64,000 nucleotides of DNA from NCBI RefSeq assembly GCF_042684865.1, contig NZ_JBHUML010000003.1, positions 62,001 to 126,000 on the forward strand. The letters run 5' to 3'. The notes under the pieces are model-generated. The model ran no database searches. It was not told the origin of the DNA and was given only the letters and a program-made list of their open reading frames with translations. How positions within the stretch are numbered: position 1 is the first letter of the stretch; the number at the start of each line of letters is the position of its first letter. A program made the translations under genes and the position numbers. Below are positions 9,117 to 18,378 of the stretch, piece by piece. Source of the stretch: Salibacterium lacus. Its GTDB lineage: Bacteria > Bacillota > Bacilli > Bacillales > Marinococcaceae.

Positions 9117-9157
9117 TTTGACGTTCTTTGACGTACAATCATATCCACCCTTTATAT
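9117..9157 (+). promoter_or_regulatory. Candidate promoter and 10-bp direct repeat upstream of the MATE gene
   Basis: TTTGACGT occurs twice, starting at 9117 and 9127, exactly one helical turn apart. The second copy could serve as a -35 box (TTGACG at 9128-9133), with TTATAT at 9152-9157 after 18 bp as a weak -10. The doubled octamer might also be a regulator site. This is inference. Confidence 0.35.
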
Positions 9158-9225
9158 CTTGCCAAAACCAGGAGAAATTGCTATGTTAAGCATGGTTTGA
9201 ACCATGATGTCCGGAGGCTTTATTT

Positions 9226-10608
9226 ATGTACCACGCCATCACCATGTTAGAAAAAATCAAACTTTTCGCTGTCATTCTATGGCCGATTCTCGTGACGGAA
9301 TTAAGTTATTTCGGCATGAATCTCATTGATACCATCATGTCCGGCCAGGCCGGCACCAATGACCTGGCCGGCGTTTCGATCGGATCCAGTTTATGGCTTC
9401 CCGTCTTTACCGGTGTAAATGGAGTCCTTCTTTCCATCACGCCGGTGATCGGCCAGCTGCTCGGCAGAAATGACCGGCGCAGCATCACAGACATCGTGAC
9501 ACAGGGCTTTTATATTGCGATTCTTTTCGGTCTTCTTATCCTTGGAGCGGGATGGATCTTCCTCGATCCCGTGCTGTCGGTCATGTCGCTCGATCCATCG
9601 GTGCACCACATTGCCAAGCATTATCTGATGGGTTTGTCCTTTGGCGTCATCCCGTTTTTTCTGTCGATGGTGGTACGCAACTTTTTTGATGCGCAAGGAT
9701 ACCCCCGCATCACAATGACGATTATGCTGGGCGTTCTGCCGCTCAATTTTCTATTTAATTACTGTCTGATATTCGGGAAATTCGGAGCGCCGGAAATGGG
9801 AGGAGTCGGCGCGGGATATGCTACTGCTCTATCGTACGGGGTTGTACTGCTGTTGAGTGCTGTCATGACATTCCGGGTGGAAATCATGAAGCCGTTCCGG
9901 ATTTTCAGGCGGTGGACCGCTCCTTCATGGAACGCCTGGAAAAAGCAGCTGCGTATCGGTATACCGCTCGGCTTGTCGCTGTTCTTTGAGGCCAGTATTT
10001 TTTCCGCGGTCACGCTTTTCATGGGGGCGATGTTTGATACGGTGACGATTGCCGCCCATCAGGCGGCGTTCAGTTTCACATCCATCATTTTTATGATTCC
10101 GTTAAGCATCTCTCTTGCTTTAACGATTGTCACAGCGTTTGAAATCGGTGCCCAGCGGCTGGACCACGCAAAGCAGTACACCCGGATCGGGGTGGCATCG
10201 GCCGTGTGTATTATTTCTATTTCTTCCTGTTTGATTTACGTGTTCCGGCAGGATATCGGCTGGATTTACACAAATGATCCTGAAGTGGCGGCGCTTGCGG
10301 GGCAGTTCCTCGTGTTTGCGATTTTCTATCAATTTTCCGACGCCGCCCAGTCGACCCTGCAGGGAGTGCTGCAGGGATACAAGGATGTAACGGTTCCTTT
10401 TTTCACGTCGTTTGTATCTTACTGGCTGTTCGGCCTGCCCGCCGGTTATATGCTTGCCGCTTACACCGCACTCGGCCCTTTCGGATGGTGGCTCGGTATT
10501 ACGGTCGGATTAACCTCAGCTGCCGTCGGTTTTTTCATTCGCCTGCGAATCGTCCAGCGCCGTCATGCCGACTCCCTTGACTTTTCATCAAAGGCAGGCA
10601 GTACGTAA
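9226..10608 (+). CDS. MATE family multidrug/cation efflux transporter
   Basis: 460 residues with twelve hydrophobic segments, the usual MATE size. It would export drugs or metabolites using Na+ or H+. The N-terminal LWPILVTELSYFGMNLIDTIMSGQAGTNDLAGV and the central FFDAQGYPRITMTIMLGVLPLNFLFNYCLIFG and GGVGAGYATALSYG match NorM-like members. GGAGGC precedes the ATG at 9 nt. The last 74 nt overlap the end of the convergent yndJ-like gene, an unusually deep 3' overlap for two coding regions. Confidence 0.93.
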   Translation: MYHAITMLEKIKLFAVILWPILVTELSYFGMNLIDTIMSGQAGTNDLAGVSIGSSLWLPVFTGVNGVLLSITPVIGQLLGRNDRRSITDIVTQGFYIAILFGLLILGAGWIFLDPVLSVMSLDPSVHHIAKHYLMGLSFGVIPFFLSMVVRNFFDAQGYPRITMTIMLGVLPLNFLFNYCLIFGKFGAPEMGGVGAGYATALSYGVVLLLSAVMTFRVEIMKPFRIFRRWTAPSWNAWKKQLRIGIPLGLSLFFEASIFSAVTLFMGAMFDTVTIAAHQAAFSFTSIIFMIPLSISLALTIVTAFEIGAQRLDHAKQYTRIGVASAVCIISISSCLIYVFRQDIGWIYTNDPEVAALAGQFLVFAIFYQFSDAAQSTLQGVLQGYKDVTVPFFTSFVSYWLFGLPAGYMLAAYTALGPFGWWLGITVGLTSAAVGFFIRLRIVQRRHADSLDFSSKAGST

Positions 10609-12199
10609 TCCTAAGGAAACGAAAACGACCTATCGCCATGGTATGCTCGGCTTCCAGTATATCTTCTTTCGTCTGCTTCATGTTAAATGTTTCCCGGAGC
10701 GGTGTTTTCCATGTCCAGCGGCCGGCCGTAACATAAATACCCTCATCCCCACAGACATCAGATCGTTTGCGGCTCGTAAGAACAAGCGCACCGTCTTTGC
10801 CATTATCGGGCCGGAGAATGCCTGTCATCACACCAACCGGAAGAGGAAGCCCTACATTAAGATACGTGACATCCTCTTTCGTGTGATGAGAATACACCGC
10901 TGTGAACACCGGACTGCCTGTACCTGCATGGCTGCGCAGCCAGACACGTGGGTCCGGGCGTCCGTCCTGCTGCTCCCCCACACTATACATTTTTCCTTCC
11001 ATGTCCCCTTTTCCTGTTGGCGGAACATTAATCTGTTTCATTTTCTTACTGAAATAAGACGAAGCACGATATAGAAGAGAAAAACGCCACTGAATGTCCG
11101 CTTTCATACGGAACCGGTCCGTGTGTGTATGAAACGCGCTTACAAGCGGAGAAAGCATCTCTGGATCAAAATCTTTTCTTTTATATGCATCCCACGAAGC
11201 AATCAAACCATCTGTGGCGTGAAGCCGCTGATTCTGTTCTATGCGTTCTGCAATATTCTCTTTTCCCCGCAGTCTGCTGACGGGAAATGAATGATAACCT
11301 GCTCTTGGTCCGGGAGATACGAGAGCCCACCCGATCAACGCAAGAATGGAAAAAGCGAATGCATTCCAGGCGCCGTGCCACGGAATCATTCCCGCTATGC
11401 CGATTACTTGGTAACCAGCAGCACGTCCTGTGCTGTAAAGAATCGAAAGTGTCATCGTCCCTATCAATATGACCGAGGAAATAGTTATTGTTATTTTTGA
11501 AAACAGCGGCATCGAGAAGGCTTCCTTTATGCTCCATCCTGCAAACCAGTACAGAAATACGACATACATGCCGACAAGCACCGCTTCAAGCGGCGGTCCT
11601 TGATCAACGGCAACAGCTGTCAAAATGGGACCTGCTGTTATTCCAGCTGCCAGTATCCTGTATAATAAAGGTCTGCCGGACACTTCTCTATAATAGCGGC
11701 GCCGGCCCAGCAGACCTGTTAATACCGGCAGCAAAAATGCGGCATAGTGAAAGTGAACCGCTGTTAAATCCACAATCACTTCCGTATAGGGAAGCAATGG
11801 AGCGGTGCCTGCGCGGGACAGCACTAACCAGGCGCCTCCGATAGCGACATACACAAACCCCGCATCGACCACCGTCTCTTCTAAAGGAGCTGTCCCTCTT
11901 GTCATCAGCCTGGATAAGCCTTTCCAGGCAATGTACCCAGTAAACAGAAACCACACCACAGCAAACACCATCGCCGTTATTCCGGTTTCCATCATCATCG
12001 AAAGTGCACCGCTCCAGGCAGCACCAAACCAGCACAGACGTGTCCGCCCGGGGAGGGACACAGTTGAAACATACAACACAGCAGGTACAACCAGAAAGAA
12101 AGCTGCTGCCAAGGCTGCTTCGATCAGATCCGGCTGTACAATAATCGACCAGAACAGTAAGCTGAACGCACCAGGAAGCAACGTGTTCCATTTATTCAT
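10535..12199 (-). CDS. yndJ: YndJ-like membrane protein
   Basis: 554 residues. The first about 310 residues hold nine or ten hydrophobic helices. After that comes a soluble region of about 240 residues resembling the DUF4166-like tail seen in Bacillus YndJ (VSAFHTHTDRFRMKADIQWRFSLLYRASSYFSKKMKQINVPP begins it). Function is unknown. The ATG at 12199 overlaps the end of the upstream GNAT gene by 8 nt, so the two are coupled. The C-terminal 24 codons run antiparallel through the MATE gene end. Confidence 0.75.
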   Translation of the reverse strand: MNKWNTLLPGAFSLLFWSIIVQPDLIEAALAAAFFLVVPAVLYVSTVSLPGRTRLCWFGAAWSGALSMMMETGITAMVFAVVWFLFTGYIAWKGLSRLMTRGTAPLEETVVDAGFVYVAIGGAWLVLSRAGTAPLLPYTEVIVDLTAVHFHYAAFLLPVLTGLLGRRRYYREVSGRPLLYRILAAGITAGPILTAVAVDQGPPLEAVLVGMYVVFLYWFAGWSIKEAFSMPLFSKITITISSVILIGTMTLSILYSTGRAAGYQVIGIAGMIPWHGAWNAFAFSILALIGWALVSPGPRAGYHSFPVSRLRGKENIAERIEQNQRLHATDGLIASWDAYKRKDFDPEMLSPLVSAFHTHTDRFRMKADIQWRFSLLYRASSYFSKKMKQINVPPTGKGDMEGKMYSVGEQQDGRPDPRVWLRSHAGTGSPVFTAVYSHHTKEDVTYLNVGLPLPVGVMTGILRPDNGKDGALVLTSRKRSDVCGDEGIYVTAGRWTWKTPLRETFNMKQTKEDILEAEHTMAIGRFRFLRITYCLPLMKSQGSRHDGAGRFAGE

Positions 12200-12686
12200 G
12201 GGTCGACTGCTCCACCGGTATCTTTTTTTTCATGGCGATAACATCAAAGGCCGGCCATTCCAGTCTGTCCACAGTGAACGTATCATAAATATGGTACCCC
12301 AGACGTTCATAACGCCTTACATTATGAGGCGCGGCCGCCCGCACTTTACAATACACCGTTTCTTTTTCGAGCTGCAGCGCTTTGCTTTCGACCCAGCGGA
12401 TCAATGCCGATCCTATCCCGCTTCCCCGTTCTTCAGGCGGAACGGATAATCGGAAAAAGTAAAGCGCGTCCTCTTCTTCCCGTACTCTGACAACACCGAC
12501 CGGCCTGTTTTCGAGATAGCACACAGCCGCTGTTTCTTCCCCGTCTGCTATGGATGCCTGGATAGATTCCGTCGTTTCCTGCATAGCCCCTGATGGTATA
12601 ACGTCCTTATCGTATTCAGCAAACGCCTGCTGCATGACAATTCTCACCGTTTCCGCTTCCGCTGCTTCCACTTCTACTATTTTCAT
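12192..12686 (-). CDS. GNAT family N-acetyltransferase
   Basis: About 164 residues with one GNAT domain. The acetyl-CoA binding motif A is ALYFFRLSVPPEERGSGIGSALIRWVESKA, followed by motif B around RRYERLGYHIYDTFTV. The acceptor substrate is unknown. The ATG at 12686 follows GGTGGAG; an in-frame GTG at 12701 lies within that site and was not chosen. It overlaps yndJ by 8 nt (stop TAA inside ATGAATAA), indicating a two-gene operon. Confidence 0.88.
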   Translation of the reverse strand: MKIVEVEAAEAETVRIVMQQAFAEYDKDVIPSGAMQETTESIQASIADGEETAAVCYLENRPVGVVRVREEEDALYFFRLSVPPEERGSGIGSALIRWVESKALQLEKETVYCKVRAAAPHNVRRYERLGYHIYDTFTVDRLEWPAFDVIAMKKKIPVEQSTHE

Positions 12687-12768
12687 TATTTTCTCCACCA
12701 ATTCTTATGACAATTTATCATTTCCATCTTATCATCACGACCGTGAATTTCAATCGCAAACGTGCCGT

Positions 12769-12815
12769 AAAAAAAAGAACGGCAGCAGCATATGATGATG
12801 CCGCTGTCGTTCTTT
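12769..12815 (-). terminator. Terminator of the chemoreceptor gene
   Basis: An 18-bp stem with two G-U type mismatches (AAAGAACGGCAGCAGCAT with its partner) is followed on the minus strand by eight T residues. Confidence 0.8.
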
Positions 12816-12825
12816 AAGACGGTGA

Positions 12826-14901
12826 TTAATGAACATCGCCGTCTGCTTTTTCCTGCGTCTGCTCCTGAATATGGAAGGCCCGTACTTTCTGGTCGGCTTC
12901 TTCGCTCATTTCCTGCAGCTGCTCTGCGGTTTCTGCTACTCCCTGGAGCGCCTGCACCTGTTCATCGGTCGATGCGCTGATCTCTTCGCTCGCCGATGCT
13001 GTCTGTTGAATGCTGGCATTGATATTGTCCAGTTTTTCCGTAATATTGTCTTTCTTCTCGTTCATGTTCACCGCATCACCGGAAATGGCATTCATTGCCT
13101 CGGACATTTCTCTTGCGACGCTTGTAAGCCGTTCAAATATGTCTTTTGTCTGGGATACAGCTTCCCGTTGATGATCGTTTGAGCTTTTCACATCGTTCAT
13201 CGATGTGACAGCTTCCTGAGATTCCTGTTTGACCGATGCTATCCGTTCTTTAATCCGCCCTGTCATATCGTTTGTCTGTTCGGATAATTTCCGGACTTCG
13301 CCGGCGACCACCGCAAACCCTTTACCGTGTTCCCCGGCTCTGGCTGCCTCAATGCTCGCATTTAAAGCAAGAAGGTTGGTCTGTTCGGAAATCTCTTCAA
13401 TGCTTCCAATCACCGATTCAATGCTCTGTACGTGTTCGGACAGTTCCTGCACGGTGGAGCCGGCTTTATCTGTCTGTTCTGCGGCGGATTCTGAAGCGTG
13501 CTGGAGGGTTTGCATCTGTTCAAGACCGCCTTTATGGTCGGATTCCTGCCTTTCACTCAATTCCCTGACCGATTCCACCCGCTGTGTAATATTTTCAATC
13601 GATGTTGCGAGTTCGCCGGATGCCTGATTGGTTTCTTCGGTCTGTTCCGACATGGACGTTGCCGTTGCGGCTACATCCTGAATCGCCTTGTTAATGTCCT
13701 GACTCGAAGCAGTCGTTTCTTCCGAAGTGGCACTCATCTGTTCGGACGACTCCCGCAGCTGGTACACGGTCTGCTGCATCGAGGTGAGAAGATTATTCAT
13801 ATCCTCGGTCATCTTATTGAACTGACTTCCCAGCACCCCGACTTCGTCATTGGAAGCAATCGATGTGTTCACCGTCAGATCTCCTTCACTCACCCGTCCC
13901 ATTTTTTCTTTTAGTGTATTCAGATGACGGGTCAAGCGTCCGGAAAACAGGAAGATCACGATTGATCCAAGCGCTGCTACGACGACAGTATAGATAATCA
14001 ACTGGGTTAAAAGCTGATTCAACGGTGCATACAATTCCGTTTCCGGAACCGCAAGAGATAACGTCCATCCCGTTGTGGGAAGGTCCTGCTGATACACAAG
14101 ATGTTGTTCGCCGTTGTAATCGAGCCTTTGAATCTCTTCCACTTCGGTGGAGAATGTTCCGCCGAATTCTTCCTCATCACTCACACCTGCCGACATCACT
14201 TTGTCCCGGTTCGGATGCGCAATGTACTGCCCGTTTTCATCGGTTAGAAAAGCAAAGCCGGAACCATTCATATCCGCCGAACCAATTTGGTCCTGCAACG
14301 TACTCAAATCGATGTCTGACGTGACGACACCTACTGTTTCCCCGGCATCATTCTGAAAAGGAACCGCGGTCGTCAACATCGTAATGCCGGTTTCCCCATC
14401 GTTATATGGTGCCGTCCATACCGCTCCTCCGTCGGAGTCCATCCCTGCTTTGTACCATTCGTAGCTTGGATAATCATAATCAGGTTCTTCATACATTTCG
14501 GTATATACTGCTTCGCCGTCTTCTTTATACACGTATGGTCCGAAATACTCTGTATCTTCATTGTAGGCATACGGTTCAAACCAGACACCAGCCCCCAGCG
14601 TCTGCTCATTATTCCAGATCATATTCTCAAGAATACCCGCTATTTCTTCTTTTTCCAGTGACGTTCCCTGGCTGGTCAACAGGGACGATAAATTGTCGCC
14701 AATCCGTTGGTGCGCGACGAACCCTTTCTCGGTTGCTTCCGTCAATTCCGCACTGGTGGCAGTCATGTTATCCTCCAGTGCATTTTCAAGGTCACCTTTA
14801 GCGGTAAAATAGGATACCGCTGAAACAGCAGCCCCCGATATCAAAACCAGCGGGATAAAAATCGCAAGCATCTTTTTCCGCAGCGTCATGTGCCCCTTCA
14901 T
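12826..14901 (-). CDS. Methyl-accepting chemotaxis protein with dCache-type sensor
   Basis: 691 residues. TM1 is at about 11-33, an extracellular double-Cache type sensor at about 34-298 (VWFEPYAYNEDTEYFGPYVY, YEWYKAGMDSDGGAVWTAPY and AVPFQNDAGETVGVVTSDIDL are Cache-like), TM2 at about 299-320, HAMP at 321-375, and a signalling coiled coil with the CheA/CheW tip EAARAGEHGKGFAVVAGEVR. Cache receptors often sense amino or organic acids; the ligand is unknown. GGGGGA precedes the ATG. The gene is monocistronic with its own terminator. No convincing SigD box was found upstream, unlike hemAT. Confidence 0.95.
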   Translation of the reverse strand: MKGHMTLRKKMLAIFIPLVLISGAAVSAVSYFTAKGDLENALEDNMTATSAELTEATEKGFVAHQRIGDNLSSLLTSQGTSLEKEEIAGILENMIWNNEQTLGAGVWFEPYAYNEDTEYFGPYVYKEDGEAVYTEMYEEPDYDYPSYEWYKAGMDSDGGAVWTAPYNDGETGITMLTTAVPFQNDAGETVGVVTSDIDLSTLQDQIGSADMNGSGFAFLTDENGQYIAHPNRDKVMSAGVSDEEEFGGTFSTEVEEIQRLDYNGEQHLVYQQDLPTTGWTLSLAVPETELYAPLNQLLTQLIIYTVVVAALGSIVIFLFSGRLTRHLNTLKEKMGRVSEGDLTVNTSIASNDEVGVLGSQFNKMTEDMNNLLTSMQQTVYQLRESSEQMSATSEETTASSQDINKAIQDVAATATSMSEQTEETNQASGELATSIENITQRVESVRELSERQESDHKGGLEQMQTLQHASESAAEQTDKAGSTVQELSEHVQSIESVIGSIEEISEQTNLLALNASIEAARAGEHGKGFAVVAGEVRKLSEQTNDMTGRIKERIASVKQESQEAVTSMNDVKSSNDHQREAVSQTKDIFERLTSVAREMSEAMNAISGDAVNMNEKKDNITEKLDNINASIQQTASASEEISASTDEQVQALQGVAETAEQLQEMSEEADQKVRAFHIQEQTQEKADGDVH

Positions 14902-15065
14902 AACAATCCCCCAACTTTCATTGATACATAAGTCTTATTTCATCCAAATGCCATTCTATATGAAAACAAAAAATAAGCAAATAGTCATATCCTATGATCG
15001 ATAGAAATGAGAGCGCTTCATCCCTCACTATTATCGTTTAAAATATTTTTAACTTTTTTTATAAT

Positions 15066-15093
15066 AAAAACCGCCATGAAAAACATGACGGTT
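15066..15093 (-). terminator. Terminator of helD
   Basis: An 8-bp stem CCGCCATG/CATGACGG (one mismatch) with an A5 loop is followed on the minus strand by a T-rich run. Confidence 0.7.
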
Positions 15094-15104
15094 AAGCAAT
15101 GAGT

Positions 15105-17387
15105 TTATTCTCTGATTTTTTCCAGTAGATCTTCTTTATACTGCCTCCGGGTGAAAATATCAAGGTGATGGAGCGCTCTTGTCATCGCAACGTACAGCAA
15201 TTTAATATCGAGTTCATTCTCCGGATCAAACCGTTCTTCTTTGGTTATAAGCATAACGCCGTCAAATTCAAGCCCTTTGGACAAATAGGAAGGAAGAATC
15301 TGCACTTTTTCCGGATCGAGTGCTTCATTTTCCTGCAGCATCTGCAGCCCAATATCCGTTTCTTTTTCAAGCTGTTTCATCACGACATTCGCTTCTTCTG
15401 CCGTTTTTGTAATGACGGCCATAGACAGGACATCGTCTTTTTTCCATTTTTGTATTGTAGTTTGGACCTCCGAAGCCAATCCTTCCATCGAATCGTAAGC
15501 TTGAAAGACCGGTACTTCCCCGCGGCGCACGACCGGTTTAGCTTTAGGCAGGTCTTTATTGCCGCTGTAAGTGATGACCTGATTGGCCTTATCCATGATT
15601 TCTTTTGTCGTCCGGTAACTCTGCTCAAGCTCGGTATAGGTGGCTTTTGGAAAAATACGCTCCAACACCTGATTCCAGTCCTGAATACTCCGGTAGCTGT
15701 GAATGCCCTGCGACAAATCGCCGAGAATCGTAAATAATTCGGTGTTAAGCACATGCCGCAGCATATACAGCTGAAAAATGCTGTAGTCCTGCGCTTCATC
15801 AATCACGACGTTTTTGATTTTCTGCGGGAGCTTTACGCCGTAAAGAAGATGCTTCAGATACAGAAGCGGCGCCGCGTCTTCATACTCCAGTTTATTTCCT
15901 TTCAGGAGCTGGTCATGATAGGCCGCAAGTTTTTCCACCTGGTCCCGGTTTAACCATCCGCCGCTGCATGCGAGCAGTTTCTCCGGATCTTTGATTAATT
16001 CTTTATAGTAATCATGTACCTTCTTTTTGCTGAACCGTTTCGTATAATCAGAAACCACGGTTTTGGCTTCCTGTTTCAGCTGCTCCATATGATGTTCTTT
16101 TTTATCAAACATCTCCACTACTTTGCGGCGTCGTTCTTCGGGATCGCGGATGCCGTGGCGGTATTTCTCGATTTTATTGTCATAGACTTCTTCAACCTGG
16201 TCGAAAATCTCCTGTATCCGGGTTTTCGCCTGTTTTTTTATAACGTCTTTGATTTTGTCCAGACGCTGATAAGGCGGCATATACGCATACTGCTCCTGAA
16301 ACAGTTCACGCTGGCGTTTTCCGGAAAACACGACAAAGCGTTCGAGCATGACATCCTCCTGCGGCACAAGTTCTTCTTCCACCGATGCTGCAAACCGCTC
16401 CAGCAGATCTTTAAAATCCAGAGACCCCTTCCAGCCGGCGGTCCATTCCATATCAGCCGTGTCGGTCTCCGTCTGTTCCACCAGTTTTAAGAGCTTTTCA
16501 TCATAAGGCGTAAAAGTATGCTTCTTCCCGATTGCTTCAAGAAAAAAATCGGTAAACGTGGTCTGCTTCACATCGTCGACACCGAGTTCCGGGAGGACAT
16601 CGGAAATATAATCGAGAAACAGATGGTTCGGGGCGAGAATCATCATTTCATCGGGATTGAATGTTTCGGCATACGTATAGATGAAATAGGCAATCCGGTG
16701 CATCGCTATCGTTGTTTTTCCACTTCCGGCCACTCCCTGCACGATGACCGGCTTGTGCATATCGGCGCGGATAATCCGGTTCTGCTCTGCCTGAATCGTA
16801 GAGACAATATCTTTCAAGCGTTTGTCGGCATTGGTCGTCAGCGCTTCCTGAAGCATTTCGTCTCTGGCGGTCACATCGATATCCCGGAAGTCCTGGAGCT
16901 GCCCTTTTTCTATCGTGTACTGGCGCTTCAGGTTCAACTCGCCGGTATATTCTTCTCCATGTGCTTTATACACCGCTTCTCCGATCTGCCCTTCGTAATA
17001 CAGATTAGCAACGGGAGAGCGCCAGTCAACAATGACCGGTTCATGGGTGTCCTCTGTATACAAAGACGCCTTCCCGATATATAATTCCTCTTTTTCTTTC
17101 GAATGATCCGGGGTGAAATCGATACGCGCGAAATACGGTTTTTCCCGGACGTTTACGAGATTTCGGAAATTCTTATCCGCCATATCAAGCAGGTTCGCAT
17201 TCGCAAGAATATTGACATAGCTCAGGGAACTGTCCAAGTGATCCAGTTCTTCCATCGCGTGTTTTATATTGCCTTGAAAGGTGTCCTGATCTTTTGATGC
17301 TTTATCAAGCACCTGTTCCAGGTACTGTTTGGTTTCTTCCAGATGCTGTTCTTCTTTTTCCAATTCCGTTGGTTTCCGCTCTGCCAT
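15105..17387 (-). CDS. helD: RNA polymerase recycling motor HelD
   Basis: 760 residues. HelD removes stalled RNA polymerase from DNA using ATP. The N-terminal coiled coil (about 5-75) is the arm that enters the polymerase secondary channel. Then come VDWRSPVANLYYEG, Walker A QGVAGSGKTTIAMHR (about 218-230), DEAQD in KNVVIDEAQDYSIFQLYML, and the UvrD-like C-terminal motifs LSKGLEFDGVMLI and LLYVAMTRALHHL. The codon before the ATG at 17387 is an in-frame TTG, but GGAAGGGG fits the ATG at 6 nt. Confidence 0.95.
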   Translation of the reverse strand: MAERKPTELEKEEQHLEETKQYLEQVLDKASKDQDTFQGNIKHAMEELDHLDSSLSYVNILANANLLDMADKNFRNLVNVREKPYFARIDFTPDHSKEKEELYIGKASLYTEDTHEPVIVDWRSPVANLYYEGQIGEAVYKAHGEEYTGELNLKRQYTIEKGQLQDFRDIDVTARDEMLQEALTTNADKRLKDIVSTIQAEQNRIIRADMHKPVIVQGVAGSGKTTIAMHRIAYFIYTYAETFNPDEMMILAPNHLFLDYISDVLPELGVDDVKQTTFTDFFLEAIGKKHTFTPYDEKLLKLVEQTETDTADMEWTAGWKGSLDFKDLLERFAASVEEELVPQEDVMLERFVVFSGKRQRELFQEQYAYMPPYQRLDKIKDVIKKQAKTRIQEIFDQVEEVYDNKIEKYRHGIRDPEERRRKVVEMFDKKEHHMEQLKQEAKTVVSDYTKRFSKKKVHDYYKELIKDPEKLLACSGGWLNRDQVEKLAAYHDQLLKGNKLEYEDAAPLLYLKHLLYGVKLPQKIKNVVIDEAQDYSIFQLYMLRHVLNTELFTILGDLSQGIHSYRSIQDWNQVLERIFPKATYTELEQSYRTTKEIMDKANQVITYSGNKDLPKAKPVVRRGEVPVFQAYDSMEGLASEVQTTIQKWKKDDVLSMAVITKTAEEANVVMKQLEKETDIGLQMLQENEALDPEKVQILPSYLSKGLEFDGVMLITKEERFDPENELDIKLLYVAMTRALHHLDIFTRRQYKEDLLEKIRE

Positions 17388-17465
17388 CAAGAACCCCTTC
17401 CTATGAAAGACTCATGAAAAAATCATATCATAACCCCGCTCCTGCCATCACCTGCCACTTTTTTC

Positions 17466-17474
17466 TGATATAAT
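17466..17474 (+). promoter_or_regulatory. Extended -10 promoter element
   Basis: TGATATAAT is a consensus extended -10 located 34 nt before the methyltransferase start. No good -35 box is visible at the expected distance. Confidence 0.5.
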
Positions 17475-17507
17475 GGGATACGTAAAAATGGTAAAGTGGT
17501 GAGAATC

Positions 17508-18281
17508 ATGCTCGAAGATACAGGAGAACGTATTATCCCTAAAGAAATGAAGCCGGAGAACGGCCTTCTGCTGGAACATCTGGCGCGGTACACATTTGCC
17601 CTTCCCTATGTAAAAGGCCGTGTCCTGGACATTGCATCCGGCACGGGATACGGCGCGCAGATGACAGCAAAAAAGAAGAAAAAAGAAATCAGTGAGATCG
17701 TCGGAGTGGATGTCGATCCAGAAACGATCCGTTACGCCAAGCAGCACTATTACCATCCGCTGCTTACCTTTCAGACCGCGGATGCCCTGGATCCAGGCAT
17801 TGAAGAAGAGCTTGGCACATTTGATACCATTCTGTCCTTTGAAACGATGGAACATGTGCCGGACGATCAAGTATTTCTGCGAAACATTCTGAGCCTGCTC
17901 CGTCCCGGCGGTACCCTTGTGCTCTCCACCCCGTTCGGTCAGGGACGCGGAAAACCGAGTAACTCGCCTTTTCACTATCATCAAATCACTGATGAAGAGT
18001 TCCGGGAGCTGTTTCAGGAGTATCCCGCTACATCCTTTTATTATCAGCGCGGCGTTACGATTGAACCGAAGCGCGAAGGAATGCATTACCCGCTTGGGGT
18101 TGCGGTCTGCAAAAAGGGTGAAGAAGGAGTGCCCTCCATTACATCCGTATCGGTCCAACATGGAGCAGAAGGCCCTGTTTACGTCGTACATGACACGACG
18201 AATGGGGACCAGATTGTCAGCCGGGAGCAGTTTCATCATATCCTTCAGGAATGGGAAGTCGAAGACGACATACAGAGATAA
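17508..18281 (+). CDS. Class I SAM-dependent methyltransferase
   Basis: About 257 residues. Motif I is VLDIASGTGYGAQM, the acidic end of strand 2 is VGVDVDPETIRYAKQHY, motif II includes FDTILSFETMEHV, and LLRPGGTLVLSTPF is motif III. The fold is that of small-molecule or isoprenoid-type methyltransferases (Methyltransf_11/UbiE-like). The substrate is unknown. The C-terminal 60 residues (QHGAEGPVYVVHDTT onward) look like a small extra domain. The ATG at 17508 has a weak GGTGAG 4-9 nt upstream; an in-frame GTG at 17496 is the alternative. Confidence 0.85.
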   Translation: MLEDTGERIIPKEMKPENGLLLEHLARYTFALPYVKGRVLDIASGTGYGAQMTAKKKKKEISEIVGVDVDPETIRYAKQHYYHPLLTFQTADALDPGIEEELGTFDTILSFETMEHVPDDQVFLRNILSLLRPGGTLVLSTPFGQGRGKPSNSPFHYHQITDEEFRELFQEYPATSFYYQRGVTIEPKREGMHYPLGVAVCKKGEEGVPSITSVSVQHGAEGPVYVVHDTTNGDQIVSREQFHHILQEWEVEDDIQR

Positions 18282-18378
18282 TCGAAAAACCGATGCAGGA
18301 TGAAACTGCTTTTGCAAGATGTATGCTTCTGCTTCCCTGCAGAAGGAAGATATGATTTGCAGAAGGAGGAATGAAACG

